Below, piece by piece: positions 24,675-37,496 of a stretch of 64,000 nt of DNA. Origin of the DNA: Chionis minor (taxonomy: Eukaryota > Chordata > Aves > Charadriiformes > Chionididae); NCBI GenBank assembly GCA_013398295.1, contig VZSF01011292.1, positions 321,509 through 385,508 of the forward strand, read 5' to 3'. Below the pieces are notes generated by a model. That model had not been told where the DNA came from. It searched no databases and worked only from the letters and a program-made list of their open reading frames with translations. Position 1 is the stretch's first letter; each line of letters opens with the position of its first letter. The position numbers were made by a program, and so were the translations under genes.

Positions 24675-25242
24675 AATCACAGAATCACTTAGGTTGGAAG
24701 AGACCTTTAAGATCATCGAGTCCAACCATAAACCTAACACTGCCAAAACCAACACCAAACCATGTCCCTCAGTGCCACATCTACCCGTCTTTTAAATACC
24801 TCCAGGGATGGCGATTCCACCACCTCCCTGGGCAGCCAGTTCCAATGCTTGACAACCCTTTTTGTGAAGTTTTTCCTAATATCCAACCTAAACCTCCCCT
24901 GGAGTAACTTGAAGATGTTTCCCCTTGTCCTATCACTTGTTACTTGGGAGAAGAGACTGACCCCCACCTGGCTACAACCTCCTAGTTGTAGAGAGTGATA
25001 AGGTCTCCCCTCAGTCTCCCTTTCTCCAGGCTAAACAACTCCAGTTCCCTCAGCCGCTCCTCATAAGACCTGTTCTCCAGACCCCTCACCAGCTTCATTG
25101 CCCTTCTCTGGACACGCTCCAGCACCTCAATGTCCCTCCTATACCAAGGTACCCAAAACTGAACACAGCACTCAAGCTGCGGCCTCACCAGTGCTGAGTA
25201 CAGGGGGACAATCACTCCCCTGCTCCTGCTGGCCACACTATG
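24675..25242 (-). mobile_element. CR1 LINE, 5'-truncated, minus strand
   Basis: The plus strand starts with AATCACAGAATCACTTAGGT, the reverse complement of the CR1 3' tip, followed by TTGGAAGAGACCTTTAAGAT. Minus-strand translation gives the end of the CR1 ORF2 protein in two pieces. The upstream piece (24982-25236) reads [39 protein letters not shown] and [20 protein letters not shown]. The downstream piece (24734-24967) reads [21 protein letters not shown] stop after GDLITLYN and a frame change separate them. The 5' end is truncated near 25242. The limits are firm to within about 10 bases at the 3' tip. Confidence 0.96.
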
Positions 25243-28200
25243 ACAGCAGATCCATTGTAAAGCCTTTGGTGTAGGGTTTGCTTATCTAAGTATTTTTAAC
25301 AAATGTAAACCATCACAATAAGCTTATCAGTTTTTCAGCACTTCACATCACACAGTCATGGGTTTTTTTGATCTGATCAGAGGAGCCTTAAAGCGCAATT
25401 CATGAACTTTATGGTCAAGCCACAGCCTCACCATTTTAACTCCTTGGGTCCAGGCCAGATTGTTTGGCTGGAAGGAGCATTAATCAACAAGTAGTCTTGA
25501 AACTGGAAGGAGTATAAGGTTTTGCTATGCCTAACTTAGAAAACCTGCTCTCCCAACAGATCCACAAAGCTCCTTTTAGTATCATTACATGCATGCAGAG
25601 TAATTATGTTAATTCTGCTAATTAATCGGTATGGGTAAAACTGTGGCCAAGCTCCAGTTTCCCAGCCCTTTCCCCGTTATAAGCTGTTAGAAACTCCAGA
25701 AAAGACTCAACAATTCTTGGTAAAATTTGTTCCTATTTGGATTCGATCCAAGCCATTCTACACAATTCCATTAAAGCACAGCAAACAAGGCTAGGCATTA
25801 ATGCATAATTGAAGTATGCTTTATGCTGTCAACATGGATCAAATTCAGACTGGCTCCATTCCAGAATGATGCTTTTAAAAGCTTATTTAGTAACAAATTA
25901 CATAGAAGATAAACAAGCAATTAACCCATCTCCCAAGAAGCTAACAAACAAAATACTCTGTGCTGAAGTATTAAACGTATCAGGTTGTTGCCTTCATCTA
26001 TCACTTGGCTCCACAGTACCTATGCTATGTGACTTTCAGCCAAGGCAAGGTCATAGCTAATTGCCAGAAGTGCGTGCCACCATTCCTTAACTTTAAATTC
26101 CATGTTTTAAGTGCACAGCAATATGATGAAAATAAGATGGAATACAGATCAAGGAACAAAAGCTCACAGATTCCATAGGTACATCATGGTTTTCAGAGTA
26201 CTCAGAAAGCAGGTCCACAAATGTGCTGTCCACAAGCCTGAACACATACCCAAACTGTGTGGATTTACAGCTGTGTGATATGAGTAACTTCCAGTGTTAC
26301 TACCTGTATCTGTCACCTTCATGCTGATACTAGCTTTTGTTACTTCAAAATTAACATGGGGTCAAACCCCAATCACTTTATTCACTTTGTTATATTAAAA
26401 TCAAATGAAAGATGAGGCAGCTCTGAGTTCAGTCATGTCTCTGCACACTGTAAATTTTCATTAGATCAGACATATAGTTTGGAACCTAGTTTCTCGTTTC
26501 TGCTGAAGTTTAGGAACAAAACAGGCAGTTTAAGACCGTCACTTCTTAGTACACTCAGGAACAGGCCTTTATAAACCCAAGGGGTTTGGGAAAATCTGAA
26601 GCAAGTGTTCAAAGCCCGTACTTTGCATGTTTTTTAGGTTAGCAAGACTCCAACTAGAAAAGGTAATGACAGACAAGAGTCAGAGTAAGTGACATAATTC
26701 TGTCTGTAACACCACATAAGAAAGATTTCACGATTTTGGGCTCAGCTGTTTCAGGTTAAGATTACCAGGTAACTGCCCTAGTCAGAAAATACATTTGTCA
26801 CATAGTGCCTGGCCGGTGATGCATTATACATGTCTGACTTTTCCTTACAAAGGATCAGCTAGCTTAGCCTACATATCCCTTCAGTGCATTTTCGTACATC
26901 TGCCTCCTTCTACTGGACATCTCACTTCCTCGCTTCCACAGCTGTGCTATGACTGAACGTAATTTTCTTCAAAATCCCTCACGTATCAATTCCAGACGCG
27001 AGCTTGTCTTCTCCTCCTGTTTCAAAGTCATATGGCATTGAGCTATCTGAATTATTCCAATACATCTTTACTTGCCGCTTTGATCAAGATGTTGTTCACA
27101 GGTGTGTACTACTGTAGCCCTCAATTGTCAATTTATCATCAAATTTCTACAGCTCTACTTATTTTTTTTAAAAAACAATGACTGGTTACCCATGTCCTTT
27201 GTTACATTAACATGACATTGTTCCTATTCCTCCTATGCGAGGTATGTGCATAATTAATGGCTATAGTTATTGAGGGTGTCATTACCAAACTACAGCCATA
27301 GGTATGAGTACAAATGGTGCACTGTTTATGGGCAGAACCCTATTCAAGGGGGGGTCCAGCCAGCCAAGAGAGCAAATGTCATCAGAGGATAACCAAGACA
27401 TACTCACCCATGGCAGTTCACCTCATTCTGCCCTGACAAGGCACACCCTTCGGAGCGTATTTTCTTCCCACTTTACTTTTCATGCTATTCCAATTTCTGA
27501 AAAACACAGCAATGGAGTTCACCCCGGGGTGAAAAAAGGCACATAGTCTCAAACCACTAAGGAAATGAATTCAACTTTGTTTCAATTTAATGTTGCATAT
27601 ACTTAATTTGGGAGGGGAAGATCTTACTACAGGGCTAGAATAATAATAGAATGAGACATAGAAAGTAACAAGTGGCTCTTGCAATCAGGCTTCACTTTAA
27701 ACACTTCAGTTGTGCGTTCTTATACCAGAGAAGTTTTGGTGAAAGGATTCAAAAAAGCTTCAAGACACAAAGAAAGTGACCATATTTGTCGGACTTGAGG
27801 AAGCAAAAGAAGGATGACACATGGACGTAAGTACGTATACCACTGTAGAAGTGAGAAATTCCTACTTTCTGATCCTGGAAGTAAGTGGATCAGTACTCCT
27901 CTGACCTGTATCTATCATACCTTGATACAGCATTCCCAGCAGCTTCTTTCAAGCTGAGATCTCTGTCCACCCACCAGCTACTCTCCCAGTATCTGGTCTT
28001 TAGAGGCTCTCTGAGGTACCTTGACAGAGCCCTGTCTGGAACACCTAGAAAAAACATCACCCCACACTGAACAAAGAAAATAGAATTTCGAAAGGATGGA
28101 TGCAGTCCATTCCTGCCCAACACCTTTCAACTCTCATATGACATTGCAAGTGATAGAGACCAGCGTCAGTAGTGGACCCAAATCTGTTTTATATGTGCCT

Positions 28201-31105
28201 CCCAGCCAAAGACAGCAAAGACAACTGCCACACTGCATATAAACCGCTGTCACTCCACCAGAGCCTGACATAATCATCATTCAGTAGCTAAATTTGATAC
28301 TGGGCAAAATGTGCTGAAGGCAATTATGTTCAGCAGGTTTGGAGATGACCAAAGTGACTTTTGGTTGTACTCGGCACAGACATGTATCAGGGACAATGTA
28401 CACACACACCTGCCTGGGACCACCTTCAAAGACAGTTTCCTCTACAGAGATGGTCTAAGAGTTTAAGTTCTGAAAATTATTATCAGGAAGGTAGAACCAC
28501 AGGGACAGTCTGGATACAGTGCTGTTTCTTTGAGGCTTCCCTTGTGGTGCTCCCTGTAGTTTCCTCCAAGACAGCTGTTGGAGCTCTCTCCTTATCTGAC
28601 AGCCACTCTGGTCAGAGAGATTTGCCCATCTTCTTTGGCTCTGAACCACGGTGAGCTCATCTTCCTGCCTAAACCTCTCAGTTCAGACATAGGCAACCTG
28701 TTGTGGGGACAAGTAAGCCCCACTGAATGACACACTGTACCTTCTGACCCATACACCTCCCAGTGTCCTGAGGCGGAGCCTAACACTGCACACTTTCAGA
28801 CATACACACCAACTGCAAGATGGGTCCGTACTCACTCCTAGGCAACACGTGCCATGTATCTAGAAACTAGTCATCTTTGTCATGAAGTCTCAAAGCTCCC
28901 TTTATAAAGCAGGAATGCAGGCTGCCATCTTAAAGAAGTGCTGGGATGGGTGCAACCAAGCAGCAATAATAGTACGCCTTGGCCCTAAGTGTTGGAAAAG
29001 GGGCATCCTGCTCTGTGCAGGATTCAGCTGAAGCAAGGAGCCAGGAACATGTGCTGACCACTGTAATCTGTTTGCGTTTTCAAGTTTGACAGCAAATATA
29101 GGCTTTTGGGAAGCATGCTGAAGGCTGCCAACCGACACCTTTGGGCTGTCTCAGGGTCAGCTTTCTGATAAATGATGCTGGTATAAAATGATAGAAATCC
29201 TGCATCACAATAAACAGTGGCGAGTAGGTCACAACATGCCCATGGTACAAAACTCAGAAGCAGGACAAGCACTGCAGGGCCTTGTAAGGGTGTTGTGAAA
29301 GGCTGCGACATAGGCGCTGGGTCTGATCATCTCTGAGCCAGCTGACAGCGTGAGTCATGCACACATTATCTATTTTTTGTTACTATTTTTTGCATTGACC
29401 TATTATTTCTTGTCTGCAAAATCCTTAGAAAGCAAACAGTAGCACTGTGGATAAACCATAGTTATGAGAAATATTCCAGCTATTCATCTTATATACTAGA
29501 ATGGCTGAGGTACAAAGGTGCATCACTCAGGTGGGATGCAGATAGCTATGTTTCCATCTCCCCATTCAGCCACAGACTTCATACGTGGCCTAGATCAACA
29601 CAACCATTCTGGAAAGTGGGACTACATCCATCTGCAAAGTCAGAATAATAATACTTCTGCAGGGGTACGACAACCATAATGGTCTGAGGTATATGCAGAA
29701 CAACTTCAGCTCTGTGATAAGGGGATCAATACCTTAAAGCAAATGGGAAGGCAGCGCATCTATATGCTCATACACATCCAAGTAAACGACAGCACAATTT
29801 GTTCAGCAGCTCGACAGCAGTGTCATTTGCCCTTATTTTGTTAACTATCTTTGCCCTATATTAGTCGCTGACAAGCACGCAGATGAAGAAACAGCCTAAG
29901 TGCAGAAAATGCAAGAGAACACCTCTGAGAAGCTGAGGGGCTCTAACACAGCAACACCATGGCAGCCACTCAAAGATCTGTTACACTCACTCTTCTGCAT
30001 TTCTTCTGCCTAGTAGCAGGAGCACAATTAAGCAAATCTTTGGATGTGTCCTTGTCATGGCTACTTGGAGCCAACATATGCAAAGCGCTCTTTTTCCCTC
30101 CCTACTGAGTGTTACCGAGCTTTCTACAAACACAACACACCATGCTTGCATGTCACAATTCAATAAGATAACATAGACAAGAACAAACAATGAAAACTTT
30201 GAAACTACGACTCTACGAAGGTTTTCCACCTGCTAAAGTTGGCCTCAGCAGCAATATGACAGCAATTTTCACATGGTAATGAACTGTTCATCTGATACAA
30301 ACCACAAAGCACTCTCCTTCAAAATCAGGCATGTAAGGCGTATCTTCACCTCACTCACCTTCTCCTCAAGAAAATGCACACTGTTACCTATAACTGAATA
30401 ACTAACAAACTCTGAATTTAGGAAAAAATTATTTTGTATCACTTACTCTGTAACCCAGCACAGCATCACAGTGCCTTATGCAAATTTGTTTCTCTCCTCT
30501 TACTAAGTAAAGTGGCACAGAACACTTGGCCAAGTTGCAATGTATCAAAGTGAGACCTGCTGAATGTACCCACAAGAAATAGTGGCACACCAGCTTCTCA
30601 TTTTCAGAACAGAAGACAGATACGGGCATGCAGATTGCAGGAAAACATCGTTCACCAGAATCATCAGCAAATCCTTGACTATACATAGGGCTTGACTTTC
30701 TATGTTGCAAAGGAACTGGTTTTGTAAACAGGTGTTCTGACATCAGTCTCACTTGCTAACAAGGGGCTGTTCTTGTCATTACCAAGTACACAACAGAATA
30801 ACACAATGTATTTTTGCAGAACAGTTGCAAAGATGAAAAGCCTGCTCTTGCATCCTTGCAGTTATATATCATTGGATTCTGCAATACCATGGTCATATTT
30901 CTATAGCTCCCAAATTGGAGTGATAGAAATTTTTCAAAAATATGTCAAATTTTTTTTCCTTAATGCTTTTTCATGCATCTGTTTGGCCACCTTTCAAACA
31001 GCTCTACCACATTACACTGTACAAACAGAACTAAGATGTGGACCCATTCCTGTAACTCTTACTTGCTTGCGTACTTCCTCAAACTACAGAAACTTCCTCA
31101 CTACA
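25243..31105. other. Unique sequence with a GC-richer block, no gene recognised
   Basis: 25243-27870 is AT-rich and featureless. About 27880-29340 is visibly GC-richer with overlapping short frames on both strands and no recognised protein or repeat; it may be an old unclassified repeat or a non-coding transcript. 29340-31105 is again AT-rich. A minus-strand exon-like segment lies at 30359-30387. Confidence 0.5.
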
Positions 31106-31218
31106 GAAGCTGAATCTCTCCTGCTCCCAGCTGCATCTGCTCTCCAAGATTCCCCAGGCTGCTCCCGTCTCATACGTTGCCCCAGTCACTGCTTACTCCT
31201 GTTGTTCCTTAAGTGTCC
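31106..31218 (+). repeat. Copy 1 of an unclassified dispersed repeat
   Basis: Pyrimidine-rich segment of about 110 bp that aligns with 32780-32886. Both contain, in order, GAAGC, TCTCCTGCTCCCA, CATCTG.TCTCC, CCCCA..., GCTCC.GTC, TTxCCCCA, CTTACT and TAxGTGTC. The two copies differ by many substitutions and small indels, so they are old. I do not recognise the family. It lies inside a chance open frame at 30773-31249. Confidence 0.7.
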
Positions 31219-32779
31219 TTCCAATAGGAAAAAATATATATTTACATAATAAACTCAAGTAAATAAGCAAGTATACATATGTTAATATTTGTACCAAATT
31301 CTGTGCACACTTAGCAATATCAAGAACTGAATTCTTGCAGTTGACTGCATTTCATCTTAAATATCTTCAGTATATGTTACCTGCCAATTATCCTGATAGT
31401 TAATCTGCTCTAAAGACAAAGGAATGCATTTGGTTTCTGTGTTTAGCTTCACAGGATAGAAAAACTTAATATGTTAAGCCTTATTCCCACTAGCAGTTAT
31501 CACCACTCCATGTCGTGAGAGCACAGCCAGCTTTAAAAGTGCTCTCACCACAATTGCACGGAAGTGCTTTTTGCTGATTAGGGAAGGGACTGAATACTTT
31601 GCCTGGTCAGAATTAACTCTTACATACAATTTCACCCACATAATTAGTCCCTACTTGTTTTGGACTTCGCTTTTTCATAAAGTTACAAAAATATTTCTAA
31701 AGTTTTAGGTACTAATTTCACCAAAACAGGAATCATACAAAAATAAGTTTATATGCAGATGGCTAGAATAAACAATAAATATAAAACCAATAGAAGAAAA
31801 GCCAATTGTAAGAGAGAAATATCAGTCAGTCACATGACATGGGAATAGAGACATATATTCATCTGTTTTTTGCCAATTGCATACACAACTTTCTATAAAA
31901 TTATGTTATTGTACACAAATGAGTATGTATATGGACATGACACACTTTCTTAAACACCTGAATTTTACATTCACATAACTATTTGTATAGTTAGAGGTTG
32001 CACCACATGAGCTTGGCCAAGCAACAATATTGCTCCAGCTTGACTTGTACTACCTTTGAACTGGGAAACAGATCAGCAGAGTCTTTCGCCTTGTACTGAT
32101 TTACTGTAGCAAGTAATTTCCCTCTCCTGCTCTGCTACACTTATGCTCAGAAGTTGCTCTCGGTTGCTAACAACTTTAAAAAAAAAAAAAAAGCAGCAAT
32201 AAAATGAGGGTTTTTTTTATACTGGCAAGTCCCCCGTATTTCAAACAATGTACTTCTAAAACATATGCTGTAACACACAGTAAAAAGAAAAAAAATAATG
32301 TTGACAAATACTTCTTGAATTCCAGAACATTAAAATGAGATTTAATGCAGTGTCATTCAATTGCAGGAGAATGCAGAAGAAAATAAATCATGACAGCCTT
32401 TTGTATTGCACGTTTAAACCTTACTGGTTTTCATAATCAATGGATTTTCAGAACTGCTGGGGATCTGGAGAGAAAATGCTCCAGTGGCAGGCTGGTTCCT
32501 TTGGAAAGGCTCTTTCCTCAGTACGTAAGTCAAAAAACTGCTATTGCTGATAAGATGTAGCCTGATCTATCAAACCTCTTAGCAAGCAAAGCCAAGCCTT
32601 TCCCTTCCTCCTCACATCCAGGAGTTTCACATCCTTTGATCTTAAAGCTGGGAAGATGTTTGTTACTTCTCCCAGGCAGCCTATTCTGTCCTAGGCCATA
32701 AGTGAAGTGGTGCCTGTGGCCAACTACTGCCCCAGAGGGTGACCAGCAAAGCTGAGACCGGGGACCCCAGCCACTTTCT
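31219..32779. other. AT-rich sequence between the two repeat copies
   Basis: No gene recognised. It holds a run of 15 A at 32178-32192. Confidence 0.5.
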
Positions 32780-32886
32780 GAAGCTCTCCTGCTCCCAACC
32801 ACATCTGTTCTCCTAGCGTCCCCATGTTGCTCCTGTCCTCACATGTTTCCCCACTTCTTACTTGCTTATTTTGCTTATTAGGTGTC
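32780..32886 (+). repeat. Copy 2 of an unclassified dispersed repeat
   Basis: Related to 31106-31218, in the same orientation and about 1.67 kb downstream. The similarity begins at GAAGCTCTCCTGCTCCCA and ends at TTATTAGGTGTC. The 80 bases before it are GC-richer here but have no counterpart at copy 1, so only the core is shared. Confidence 0.7.
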
Positions 32887-33605
32887 ACTGGCTCCTTCCC
32901 CCTTCATTATCACCAGAACTCCCAAGTTGTGAGACCCCAATTTTACAGGTGACTTCTGAGCATGTGAAGAGGTAACAGTGGGATATTCTTATCTCCATTC
33001 CCTCTGTCACACTCCCTCCCTTATCTCGTGCCTGGCTGATAGGAATGTTCCTCTGCAGATTTCCCCTGCACTATTAAGTCACCGGCTGACAAGAAACAAT
33101 GGGTTTGAGTGCAGGTTTCAGTATGAGCAAGGTCAATGCCTAATAGGGATATTTTTCCTAGTTTTAGTGACACTGCCAATGTCAAAGCCCAAAATTCAAG
33201 GGGTGACAAATGCCTATTGATTTTGAAACAAGTTTTCTTTCCCTTCACATACATACACACTTTTGCCTTTTTTCATAGGCTGGAACAAGAATTTTTGAAA
33301 TAGGCTTCTGTGGGCAATGGGAGAAAGTATCTATTGACTCCACTGCAACTACAAAAAAAGTTTACATATACATGGTCTGATAAAAATCAACACCACTGCA
33401 ATTCGCAAAAGAAATGTAGAAATTCCTTAAGACAGTAAAAAGTTAGCTACTTGGATATCACTAGAATTAACATCAAGTGAAACCACCCTACTGGGACTAT
33501 AATGAAAGAAATACTATCTACTTAGCACCTCTGATCCTGAGAAATGCCAACTCTCTAATACTATCAACAGAAACTAAAATGCAATGCAAAGACTGTAACA
33601 CTCAC

Positions 33606-33622
33606 CTTTGTTGGATGACGCT
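33606..33622 (-). other. Possible 17-nt micro-exon (minus strand)
   Basis: On the minus strand the strong acceptor CCTCTTTCTTTCCATAG is followed by 17 nt and the strong donor AAG before GTGAGT. In one phase it joins in frame to the 29-nt segment at 30359-30387 to give ASSNKGNSVHFLEEK. Both segments are so short that the reading frame carries little information. It is listed because both splice signals are close to consensus. Confidence 0.12.
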
Positions 33623-34197
33623 CTATGGAAAGAAAGAGGATTAAGTATTTAAATATATGGAAACTTCATTGCTATTCTTGAGGTAAAGAATAATTCAGTA
33701 AAGAACAACCTAGCAAAACAGCAACATAACTCTTCACACTGGAAACGAAATAACACACAAGGACTGGCAGCTTATTTTCCTCAGGTTTTCAATAGACTCT
33801 GAAATGCTTCGAAGTATTAAAAATATGCTTTTCTTGCCTGAAAATTAAGCCTTCTGAACTTCTTGCCATCTCATCTTTTATCACTATGAAAAGGAACAGG
33901 GTGTTTTAGATGTGATTGCCCAGAGATTGCCTGTCTATATTTAGAACTGTGAAAATCAAAGGGTCTAAATCCCATGAAAAGTAGTTTGTTTATTTTTTAA
34001 TCTAGCAATTGGGACAAAAGCGTCTTTCAATTTAGAACTCTAAATGTGAAGAAATGGTTCTCAGAATTATTAAATATATACAACAGCCACTGAAGTAAAA
34101 ACCCAGTTTACAGGGTCCTGGGGTGCTATGTGCCATTATAGTAAGTTATCAAACTTGGCTTTCTCTCACTTCAGACTGAACTAAACACATCATTCAT

Positions 34198-34214
34198 GGG
34201 GGGGGGGGGGGGGG
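34198..34214 (+). repeat. Poly-G run of 17
   Basis: Seventeen consecutive G followed by CGG. Long G homopolymers are difficult for sequencing chemistry, so the exact length is uncertain. Confidence 0.9.
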
Positions 34215-35415
34215 CGGACAGACGACAACACCAAGCTCCACAGCTCTTTTGTCATGACAGCTCTTGAAAGACTTTTTTGATTTCAGCAGCGAAGAGTTTT
34301 ATTCTCTGAAAAGGTGACTTCCAGCTCCTGCCTTACCAATACCACCAATACACAGCTCATTGCATAACATCAACTCAAGAAGAAACCATTTTTTAATTCA
34401 TCATTTGCTACATTCCTGTAAATTTGTCTGAAGATCATGCCTTTTTTATACAAACTTGCATTACACATGAATAACATGATATTTAAATGAATGTAAATAC
34501 AGCAAAGAAATAATCTGACCGCTACCCTCCAGAACACCTTTGAGATCTGTCTCTCAAAATGCTGGTAGAGCCTTAAGCTTACTTGAAATCATTTCATTTA
34601 ATGTAATCCTTTTTACGTGGTTCTGCTCTGTTCTATTACAATCTTAACAGTTTCCATGGGAGCAGCCAGGGGATAGGATTGCCTTGGGCATATCAAGACA
34701 TGTTTGTCCATCAGTGCAGCAGAGGACAGTCACTTGCTACTGCTATTACATGTTCCTTTGTGCAGTTACAACAGAATAATCAGCATGGCGTTGCTGAGAT
34801 TAAGACAGGAGAGTTATTATAAAGAATTTCAGCTTCTCAGAAAGTCTTCTGTGTCTTGCTGGTTCAATTGAAGTATTACTCATGTTTAGAGGTGCATTAA
34901 TTCAGAAAAATAACTAGCCAGAATTTCTCATCAATTCTAACGCAAAGCCACAAATAAAACTCCTGTTTAAAAGTAATGGACTTTATTTTGCTGACCATAT
35001 AACATTTTACCTGATAGCATATTCACACAAAGATCGTGCAAGTCATGTTCTTGACTCCCAACAACTATCCAAATAATTATTGCAACAGCAAGCCTTATTG
35101 GTAGATATTAATAAAACAAAGCACGCACACATCTCGTATTCAGGATTAAAGCCTACACCCTTGTAGCTGCGAGGTTTATGCTTTATTTCAAGCAACACTA
35201 AAACAGTCCTGTTCCAACACCCTTTCTGTCTCCACAAGTCTAACTTATTTGATTCAGTTTTTTACAGTAAAATACAAACTGCACAACAGACTGCCCAAAA
35301 GCTTAATATGCATGGCTCAGTTTGATTCTGATGTTCTTTCTGAAAAAAAAATAAAAGAATAAGACATACACATACACCGATTAGAGTCTTATCAAGAAGC
35401 TACTGTAAAAAGTTT

Positions 35416-35439
35416 TATTCCAAGGTTTACCTTGGAATA
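35416..35439. repeat. Perfect inverted repeat, 11-bp arms
   Basis: TATTCCAAGGT and ACCTTGGAATA are perfect reverse complements separated by TT, giving a hairpin or cruciform-capable site of 24 bp. No surrounding gene explains it. Confidence 0.9.
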
Positions 35440-37465
35440 GATTAGGTATAGATTATCTTTTCTCCAACTGGAGCTTAAAATAGGCTGCAATCACACAATC
35501 ATTCTCTGTTTTACTACTTTTGGTATCACGCCAAAAATTGGATTCTTTGGAGACCCCACTACAGAAAGAGAATCACATGTACAAATTAAACACAAAGAGT
35601 TTCATTGTTCAGTTAAAAAAAGTTTTATAGAAACGTAAAACTCAGAGATAACTGTGCACTTCTGTGCATAAATGTATTAAATAAGTCAGATAAAATTCTG
35701 ACATCAATAATGGCCATACCCGTGCTATTCTTTCAGATCTACTTGAAACTAAATGCCAGACAGCACAGTTACATCATTCAGAACTAGTTCTAGTGACTCA
35801 GTTCCACGCAAACATGTCCAGCTGAAAACACACCACTGAAAATATGCCAGAAATGGATAGGGCTAAAAGGATAAGCAGAATTAAAAGACTTAATCAAAAG
35901 CCGACGAGGTAGGAAGATTTTTAATGTGTTCCATTTGTTAGATGCTAGTTCAGTATTTGCCGCAGAACAACCTTTACTTCCAAGTCAAGCAAACTGCTGA
36001 GGAGATGAGGTATATTCTCAGACTTTACTGATTAGTTACTTAAAATTTGAAGGTGATGCTGTGTGCCAGCTTGGCTCTGCATTTTTTTATTAATGGTACT
36101 GACAAGAGAAACTGTTCCTAGCTTGTGCAACTTCAGAGGCAGTTTCCTGAACTTTCATTTTAGTGATGGTTTCTGACCTTGGCCAGTTCAAAAGACGCAG
36201 TTTATAGGAGAAGTCAGCCACCTCTAAAAATGGCAACAGTTCATGCCTCAGTGTAAATACTAAGTTAAAGAGGAAAAAACCTCATGAACAGCTTTGCAGT
36301 CTGAGCCCAAATTTTCACTTACACTGTCCATCTCACTGCTTTTACTTTTATCAGAACTCAGTTTGTAGGGTCTGGCACATATGCATTATTGTATATTGGC
36401 ACTGGAGGTGTTTTTTGATGGAGATGAGGATACATGAGGATATGGGAAAAAAGATTAATGAGAGCAGAGAATCAAGAGTCTTAAAGAATCAGATAAAGAA
36501 GTTTTCAAAAAACAGGCTTTGAATATTTTTAGAACATCAGCTTCCACCCAAGTCAAGTTTAAAAGCAAAAAATATCATAGAAAGTAAAAAAGCTTTTAAA
36601 ATCTGAATACTGTCTTCATTATCTTTCTGCATGCAATTCATTATGTGCTTAAATAAAAAAGACCTAAAGTAAGATTTTTAGTTTACCAATTACTTCCAAA
36701 AAGTTCCTAAAAGGCTTATAAAGAAAACCTTGTAATGCACAAAAGTTATTGCTATACTGTTAAATATTACAGGCCAAGGACTCCTCTTGCCTTAGGAACC
36801 CAGCAGCACAGCACAGCTCAGTTTATACCTATATGGCTGAATTGTCCTCTGCTCAAAGTATCCCACAATAGTCAGAGCCCAGATTCCCAGGGAAAATAAC
36901 CCTCATAAGATCCATGCCCAGGCAGCAGCTGGAGCAGTGCTAGTTGGCAGGAACCAAAACGATGTGCTGATGAGCAGTATAAATGCTGGTCCTCAAAGGC
37001 CTTTCTTTTCTTTACCAGCAAAAGCATAATTAAAGATTCTTTGCACCGTTTAGTATTAATGCAAGACTCCAAATAACACCAATACAATCAATGTAACGAG
37101 TCAAGAATAACATCCATCACCAGCTTATACATCTACTTGTTTTCTTGAAGCTACTTGATACTTAAAAAAAAAATACACCAAATTACATTTTACTAGTTTT
37201 ATTAGATGTTCATTTGGCACAGAAAAAATCCAGATGATGATGTATTTTAATTTTTAAATGTACTTATTTCTTGGAGAGTCTTTTAATATTTTTCACTTTT
37301 AATCAGTCATTCTATATTATCTATTCTACATTATCATCTCCAGCCTGAATTTTTTAAATTCATAATTAGCACAGAATAAATTCCTTAACTAAACAGAATC
37401 TCAATGAAAATGAAGATTTCCTTCAGTGGGAGAGATTTTATGAGCGAGCAGTGAACTCTCATGAT

Positions 37466-37496
37466 CTGCTGGAAATAATAGCATTATTTCCAGTAG
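37466..37496. repeat. Inverted repeat, 14-bp arms with one mismatch
   Basis: CTGCTGGAAATAAT and ATTATTTCCAGTAG pair with one mismatch around a 3-base AGC loop. The inner 11 pairs are perfect. No flanking homology suggests a transposon terminus. Confidence 0.9.

Noticed and set aside
30773..31249. 158-codon open frame on the plus strand
   Set aside because: Its second half is the pyrimidine-rich repeat copy at 31106-31218, and the composition (many Ser, Leu, Cys) reflects that repeat, not a protein.
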